Positions 8,985 through 13,751 of a stretch of 13,751 nt of DNA are shown here, piece by piece. The translations under genes were made by a program, and so were the position numbers. The notes under the pieces are model-generated. The model ran no database searches. It was not told the DNA's origin and worked only from the letters and a program-made list of their open reading frames with translations. The DNA lies in assembly GCA_001430745.1 (NCBI GenBank), contig KQ481962.1, positions 542,397 to 556,147 of the forward strand, in the 5' to 3' direction. Numbering within the stretch: the first letter of the stretch is position 1; every line of letters starts with the position of its first letter. This stretch comes from Auxenochlorella pyrenoidosa. Taxonomy: Eukaryota; Chlorophyta; Trebouxiophyceae; Chlorellales; Chlorellaceae.

Positions 8985-9261
8985 CTTCATCCTCATGGCA
9001 GCAGAGCGCTGCGACGCGCCGGTGCGGCCAACAGCGGAGGGGCGCAAGTGAGAGTGCACGCAGCAGCAACAGCAGTGGCAGCAGCGTGCACGGTGGGTAC
9101 ACGCGTGTGGCGGCATCCCGGGATGCGCCCATTGTTGCTGCACAGCGTGTTATGCTGCACACAGCGCGGCCGCCCCTCTGTGCTCCCATTGCAGACTATG
9201 CCAACAAGGGCATCCTGCATTGGATTTCAGTGCCATCTACGAGCAGCTTTACAAAGGTTGA
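8985..9261 (+). pseudogene. Fossil of the HIBADH 3' end (exons 11 and 12 with their intron)
   Basis: This matches 6596-6851 along its length. Exon 11 copy: ...ILMAAERCDAPVRPTAEGRK against [21 protein letters not shown]. The intron copy keeps a GTGAGA donor and a CATTGCAG acceptor. Exon 12 copy: LDFSAIYEQLYKG then TGA, against [13 protein letters not shown]. Similarity continues a little past the stop (aacaagagggctgcacgcaa is the same in both). No copy of exons 1-10 is present, and upstream lies the promoter side of gene A on the other strand, so it cannot encode an enzyme. Both exon copies are still free of stops, with amino-acid changes such as Y to C, V to G and K to E, which suggests drift after loss of constraint. 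It starts almost exactly at the intron 10/exon 11 border. Confidence 0.88.
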
Positions 9262-9354
9262 ACAAGAGGGCTGCACGCAATGGGTCTGGCTAGTTATTAT
9301 GGCGCGTAACGGCCCAGCTGGGCCCTGCAGGCAAGCAAGCAACAACAGCCTCCC

Positions 9355-10236
9355 TCATCCCAAAGGGTTGCTGGGGGGCGGTGATGGTGGGGCAACAGCA
9401 GTGGCGGGCGGGCTGTGGGCCTCTTCGTCAGCGGGGCTGTGACGCAGCTGCTCTGCCAGCAGCCACAAACTCTGCTGAATGTGTTCTTGGGCCTCCTTGC
9501 CCCAATTCGTGCACTCCAGCATGATACCATAGATATGGACAATCGTTGCCCTGGGGATCTGGCTGGGAGCGTGCGCCCGCAGCCGGACATCCTCAGCCAG
9601 CCGCCTGCCCTCTGCGATCAGCCATGTCATTTCGTCGAGCTGTGCCGCATCCACCTCTTCAGGACAGCATTCCTGCAGCATAGTTAAGATCCGCTGAGTC
9701 AGATCCGAGCATTCATCAGCTCCCTGCGCTATCTCCATCAGCTTCTCCCGTGACAACCGGCAGGAAGGTGCCTGCTGCCAGCTGGGTCTCTGCAGCTGCG
9801 CTGGTGTGCTGGGGGGCTGGTCTGATGAGGCAGCCTTTTGCGCTGGCCTCCATGGCCACCAAGTCTGGGACCGCTGCAGCAGTGAGGGCAGGGGTTGAGA
9901 GCTGGCTGGACCCTGGAGACCGACGAGCCGTAAGGGTAGGGGCGAGGGCATGCACCAACATCAAGAGCAGCAGTGCACGTAGGCCCGTCGCCCCCTGTGA
10001 GGGCACACACAGAGCTGGAACGCACAGCGCCTCAGCACTACGGTGCCCACCGGCGGGGCGCCTGCAGGAGGCAGGTTGCCGCTGCCAGGAGGGTCGTCGT
10101 GGCCGCGGCCTCGCACCGCCGCAGTGGTCGCGTGCAGGCGAGTCGCGGGCCTCGACACCGCGAGTCGCAGGGGTCGAGCCGCGCGTTGGAGCGATGCCTG
10201 GCATCGCCCAGCCAGTCCGGGCTGGGTGAAGGACAT
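9355..10236 (-). CDS. Orphan tandem family, member B
   Basis: Exons 10236-10051 (62 codons) and 9873-9355 (172 codons plus TGA) give 234 aa; the 177-nt intron has donor GTGGGC and acceptor CTGCAG, phase 0. Exon 1 (MSFTQPGLAGRCQASL..., RPLRLAVSRPATRLH) resembles a transit peptide; by my count it is identical to member A at 38 and to member C at 47 of 62 positions, with no gaps. Exon 2 has TWWPWRPAQK, a Pro/Gln linker and the helical core (LSREKLMEIAQ, LIAEGRRLAEDVRLRA, PSQIPRATIV, ECTNW, LLAEQ). It ends in DEEAHSPPATAVAPP and PPSNPLG-stop, lacking the Ala-rich tail of A; its stop lies near the junction with HIBADH-derived flank. An ATG at 9951 opens a longer version of exon 2, but that stretch is intron in the shared model. 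Function is unknown. Confidence 0.72.
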
Positions 10237-10617
10237 GCCAGCGCGTCCGGCTCTACACGCGGATGCAGGCTGTTTACGAGTCGTTTTGTGCAACTTTAGA
10301 TCTGAAAGATGGATGGTGTGGTGCCCGGGCGGGCCCAGACTCGCCTTGCCATTCAATCACCAGCACGCTGCGGCGGCCACAGCGTGACCGCATTGTGCAG
10401 CTCTGCACTGCGCACTTTGCTGCCTGCAGCACTGGGCCACGTGCTGGAGGCCATCAGGTCCTAGTCTGGCGCCCTTAGAATGGACATCACCACATAAGAT
10501 ATATATGGAAGGCGTGCTTACACCGCTTGCATATCAGGAGTTAGCCCAGCTCGTGCTGAGGCTGGCTAGTTATTGCGGCGCATTACGGCTCAGGCTAGCA
10601 AGCAACAGCAGCCTCCT

Positions 10618-11512
10618 TCAGCCCAAAGGGTTGCTGGGGGGCTGTGTTGGTGGGGCAACAGCAGTGGCGGGCGGGCTGTGGGCCTCTTCGTCAGCGGCAC
10701 TCTGGCGCAACTGCTCTGCCAGCAGCCGCAAACTCTGCCTTATGTGCTTTTGGGCCTCCTCGCCCCAGTTCGTGCACTCCAGCATGATCCCACAGGTGAG
10801 GACGATTGTTTCCCTGGGGATCTGGCTGGGAGTGTGCGCCCGCAGCCGGACCTCCTCAGCCAGCCGCCTGCCCTCTGCAATCAGCAAAACGATGCGATTG
10901 AGCTGCGCCTCATCGACCTGATCAGGAGGACATCTTGCCTGCAGCTTCAACCAGATATGCTGAGTCAGATCCATGCATTCATCAGCTTGCTGCGCTATCT
11001 CGATGAGCGTCTCTGGGGAAAACTGGCAGGGAGGCGCCTGCTGCCAGCTGGATCCTTGCAGCTGCGCTGATGTGCTGGGGGGCTGTTCTGATGAGGCAGC
11101 TTTTTGCGCTGGCCCCAATGGCCGGCAAGTCCGGACCCGCTGCAACAGCGAGGGCAGGGGTTGAGAGCTGGCTGGACCCTGGAGTCCGACGAGTCGCAAG
11201 GGGAGGGGCGAGGGCATGCAGCATCATCAAGTGCAGCAGTGCACACAGGCCCGCCGCCGCATGTGAGGGCACGCACAGAGCTGTAAGAGCTGGAGCGCGC
11301 ATCGCCCCAGTCACCACAGTACCCACCGGCAGGGCGTCTGGAGGCGGCGAGGTGCTGTTGCCAGGAGGGTCGTCGTGGCGGCCGCCTCGCTCCGCCGCCG
11401 TGGTCACGTGCAGCCGAGTCCCGGGCCTCGACACCGCGAGTCGCAGGGGTCGAGCCGCGCTTTGGAGCGATGCCTGGCATCGCCCAGCCAGGAGGGGCTG
11501 GGCGAAGGACAT
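10618..11512 (-). CDS. Orphan tandem family, member C
   Basis: Exons 11512-11327 (62 codons) and 11139-10618 (173 codons plus TGA) give 235 aa; the 187-nt intron has donor GTGGGT and acceptor TTGCAG, phase 0. The leader exon is MSFAQPLLAGRCQASL... with RPLRLAVSRPGTRLH; it has diverged most after residue 51 but keeps its length. The core has FSPETLIEIAQ, LIAEGRRLAEEVRLRA, TPSQIPRETIV, ECTNW and LRLLAEQ, and the end is DEEAHSPPATAVAPP then PSNPLG-stop, almost as in B. The Trp-rich motif after the splice has decayed (TCRPLGPAQK against TWWPWRPAQK). Upstream, TTTAAA at 11580-11585 may be a core promoter. Intact frames in two close copies with amino-acid change spread unevenly suggest it is still a gene. 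Function is unknown. Confidence 0.72.
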
Positions 11513-11579
11513 GCCCTGGAGCGCGTCCGGCTCTACAGCCAGTGCAGGCTCTCGACGAGTCGTTTTGTGCAACTGTGGA

Positions 11580-11585
11580 TTTAAA
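11580..11585 (-). promoter_or_regulatory. Possible TATA-like element of gene C (TTTAAA)
   Basis: An AT-only hexamer in GC-rich DNA, 68 bases upstream of the ATG at 11512. It is placed like the CTTAAA of unit A and the TCTAAAG of unit B. Confidence 0.3.
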
Positions 11586-11840
11586 AGATGGAAGGTATCT
11601 TGCCCGGACAGGCCCAGGCCCGCCTTGCCATTCAATCCACCAGCACGCTGCGGCGGCCACAGCGTGACTGCACAATGCAGCACTGCGTGGCGCACTTTGC
11701 TGCCTGCAGCACTGGGCCACGTGCTGGAGGTCATCACGTCCCAGGCTGGCGCCTAGAGGATGGGGAATTAGGCGTAAGATGCTCATGGAAAGTGTGCATA
11801 CAAAGTTTGCACATCTGGCGAAGCCCAGCTCGTGCTCAGG

Positions 11841-12307
11841 CTGGCCTTCTGCCTGTGGATCCATGACGTATGTGCCCCTGCTGGGGCAGCTGTTTCCGGG
11901 AAGCTCAAATTGATCAGCAGGTAATGCTGTCTGCTAACCACTGGCGTGGCAGAGGGCCGGGATGTACCGCAGCCCAGCTCTCCCACTCTCCAGTTGCGGT
12001 GGGCCCAATGCGAGCGCAGCACCGGGGCTGGCCCGCATGTCAACCCAACATGTTTGAAGTGTGTGCACTTTGGCACGCGCCGCTGTAAGCTTTTGCAAGC
12101 ACCCTGGTGCTCTGTGCGCGAGTCCTTGGTCCTTGGTCCTCACAAGTCTGCCTTGAAGGCACATCCAGTTGGCAGCCAGGAGAGTGCTGGGAGGGCAGCT
12201 CCACAGGATGCCCAGCACAGCGCAAATCACGGCACGCAGAGTCCCCCTCTCGTGCGCGTCGCGCCGTTGCTGCGGCTCACTGGCGGGCAGGCAGGCTGCC
12301 CAGCCAT
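11841..12307. other. Spacer between the tandem array and DBR1
   Basis: About 470 bases beyond the array end, up to the DBR1 stop codon. It should contain the 3' UTR of DBR1 (minus strand). Frames crossing it show no family signal. I see no RNA gene, mobile-element end or repeat. Confidence 0.55.
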
Positions 12308-13751
12308 TCACTCGTCGTCCAGCGCAATCTCCTCTGGGTTGCTCGCCGCCGCAGCGGCCGCCGCACCAGCCGCGGTGGCGCCGGCAAACACGGCAGCCAG
12401 GGCGGGGTCCACAGGGCCGCTGGGGTCGTCTCCATCGTCATCCACAAAGTCTGTGTCCTCCCCTCCTGCAGCCTCGTCATCATCCAGCGCTATCTCCTCC
12501 GGGTTGGGCGCGCCTGCGGCCAGGGATGAGGGGGGGTGGGGGCCGCCGGCGGCGGCGGTCTGCACTGCACCTACGCCAACCCAGGCCTGGGGCTCTGGGC
12601 GTCCCAGCCTAGCTGTTTTCGTGGAAGGCAGGAAGCGGGCGGCAGAGGGCACAGGGATGTGGCGTGCCAGTGTGCAGGGCCAACCCCGCCTGCCAATGCC
12701 CAGCCCAGCCCAGCACTTGGTTCCAAGTGAGCCGCCACAACAGCGCTGCGCCACCTTAGCTGCTCCGACGGCTGCACCGGTTGCAGGGCAGGCCCCGCCA
12801 GCGCCGGCCCCTCACCTTGCGCCAGGCCGACTGCTGCGGCGGGGCCGCCCGCTGCCACGCCGGCCTGCCCGCCATAGTCCAGGTTGTAGGGCAGGCCCAG
12901 CATGCCGAGGAAGGCGAGGGTTTGCGGGTTGCGCTGCGCGCGCTGCGGTGGCAGGGCGCGGGCGGCACGCAGGGCGGGGGCGGGGCGTGAGCTGGGCAGC
13001 CAGCCACCCCAGCGGGTTGTGCTCGGGGGTGCGGCAGCGTGCGGCAGCGTCTGTGCATGCTGGAGCAGCCCGGCTCGCGGCAGGGAGGTGGGCAGCCATG
13101 GCAGGAACAGCGGCAGCACGAGGCGTCCAGCCTGTGAGCGTGCTGGCATGCCAGGGCTTCGTCCTGCCAGCCTGACCGAATGAGCTGTGCTGGCGCCACC
13201 CACCCGCGCCTGCGTCCCGCTGGCCCCACCTGCGGCATGCGCCCCGCGCGCATCTGGGGATCCCCGGGGTTGAAGGCGGGCGCGGTGGGCGCAAAGTTGC
13301 GCGGCACGGCCGGCCCGCTGTTGCGCTCAGCAAGCAGCCGCTCAACCTGGGGGCACGGGGAGCGGACAATGCAGCTTTTTAACCAGCGGGGGAGAGAGCG
13401 GGACCTGCCGATGTGCCGCGCCGCCAGGCGGCCGTGAGATGGCAGACTTCTGCAGCCATGGCGGGTGCCTGGCAGGCATCGGCCCCTTTCCCCCCGCAGG
13501 CGCACACCACTCTGTGGCACAACTCCGCTCATGCATGCCCTACACTGCAGATGGCGTCGACAAGGGCGAGCCCTGCACCCACTGGCCCAGCCGCTGGCAG
13601 TAGCAGCAGCCCCGCCAGGCGGCCACGGCGCAGCCCACCCACCTCTGCCAGCTCCTCTGCGCTGGGCGGCGGCGCCTCGCGCGGCAGCGGCGCCGGCCGG
13701 CGCTGCAGGCTGAGCAGGCCGTGCGTGGCGCGCAGCACCGCCAGCCACTCG
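12308..13751 (-). CDS. DBR1: RNA lariat debranching enzyme, C-terminal part, runs off right edge
   Basis: DBR1 hydrolyses the 2'-5' bond of excised intron lariats in the nucleus. The metallophosphoesterase domain lies beyond the window; what is seen is the DBR1 C-terminal domain and tail. Minus-strand exons are 13751-13643 (open at the edge), 13346-13230, 12942-12816 and 12513-12308, all in phase (109, 117, 127 and 206 nt), with GT donors and CAG acceptors. Motifs recalled from the family: EWLAVLRATHGLLSLQ, then VPRNFAPTAPAFNPGDP, then RNPQTLAFLGMLGLPYNLD (animal DBR1 has similar WLAVLKAT, VPCNFSVTA and INPQTTEF strings). The tail is acidic and Ala-rich and holds two copies of NPEEIALDD, one at each end. 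The acceptor of the last exon could instead be at a GTGCAG or AACAG further upstream, which would lengthen the linker in frame. I chose GGCCGCAG for its long pyrimidine tract. Confidence 0.85.

Larger units (their letters stand above)
9286..11840. repeat. Tandem direct repeat, two units of 1276 and 1279 nt (9286-10561 and 10562-11840)
   Basis: Unit B starts at ctggctagttattatgg (9286) and unit C at ctggctagttattgcgg (10562); the array ends after gcccagctcgtgctcagg (11840). Each unit holds, in order on the plus strand: a stub of HIBADH 3' flank, the orphan gene on the minus strand, its 5' flank, and a conserved block (gcacgctgcggcggcc at 10363 and 11643). Unit A has the same block at 8923 and the same gene, but is longer and has the real HIBADH end before it. 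Confidence 0.85.

Noticed and set aside
8985..9261. HIBADH exon copies as a second working enzyme gene
   Set aside because: No copies of exons 1-10, hence no NAD-binding site or catalytic lysine, are present upstream.
8447..9442. 331-codon open frame on the plus strand
   Set aside because: It starts in a microsatellite, is antisense to gene A exon 1 and crosses the HIBADH fossil out of its frame. Openness is expected in GC-rich DNA.
9355..9951. Single-exon start for gene B at 9951 (and for C at 11217), MPSPLPLRL...
   Set aside because: The first 26 codons fall in the intron of the shared two-exon model, and gene A has no counterpart. The conserved leader exon with matching phases is the better start. 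An isoform from this ATG is not excluded.
9286..11840. Tandem units as a transposon
   Set aside because: No terminal inverted repeats, target-site duplications, transposase or reverse transcriptase were seen. Unit edges lie in HIBADH-derived flank, which fits unequal crossing-over.
11946..13175. 409-codon open frame on the plus strand
   Set aside because: It lies antisense to the DBR1 exons and introns. Its residues are low-complexity Ala/Pro/Arg with no motif, while the minus strand gives a phased family match.
1..13751. CRISPR arrays, tRNA or rRNA genes, prokaryotic operons
   Set aside because: No regularly spaced short repeats, no cloverleaf with a recognisable T-arm string, and the intron-rich gene structure is eukaryotic.

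Overview
This is nuclear DNA of a GC-rich eukaryote, most likely a green alga of the Chlorella type (Trebouxiophyceae). The reasons are that genes are cut into short exons by introns of about 100-250 nt (one is 561 nt), splice sites are clear, intergenic gaps are short, the base composition is GC-rich with many CAG/CTG runs, and two families seen here (BASS transporters with a transit-like leader, and a leader-bearing orphan family) suggest a plastid-bearing cell. The species is not determinable from the window. All gene models below were built by hand from reading frame, splice phase and recalled family motifs.

Layout. 1-1108 (minus): 5' part of a BASS-family sodium-coupled plastid transporter, running off the left edge inside an intron. 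1906-2902 (minus): a small basic protein of unknown family in four exons. 3432-6851 (plus): a complete 12-exon mitochondrial-type 3-hydroxyisobutyrate dehydrogenase (HIBADH, valine catabolism). 7516-8797, 9355-10236 and 10618-11512 (all minus): three tandem paralogues of a family I do not recognise, here called A, B and C. 12308-13751 (minus): the C-terminal part of an RNA lariat debranching enzyme (DBR1), running off the right edge.

The notable region is 6596-11840. Each tandem gene has the same two-exon plan: a 62-codon leader exon, identical in length in all three copies, spliced in phase 0 to a helical core exon. Units B and C are direct repeats of 1276 and 1279 nt. Between A and B lies a fossil copy of the last two exons, last intron and start of the 3' flank of HIBADH (8985-9261). 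Unit C keeps only a remnant of the HIBADH 3' flank. This suggests a duplication that copied the HIBADH 3' end together with the neighbouring orphan gene, followed by a second duplication of the shorter unit.

Three introns (two in HIBADH, one in the unknown gene) appear to use GC instead of GT donors; in HIBADH the frame and family alignment leave no GT alternative. The HIBADH, BASS and DBR1 calls are housekeeping functions with no evident pathway link to each other. The orphan family is the best candidate for something undescribed.
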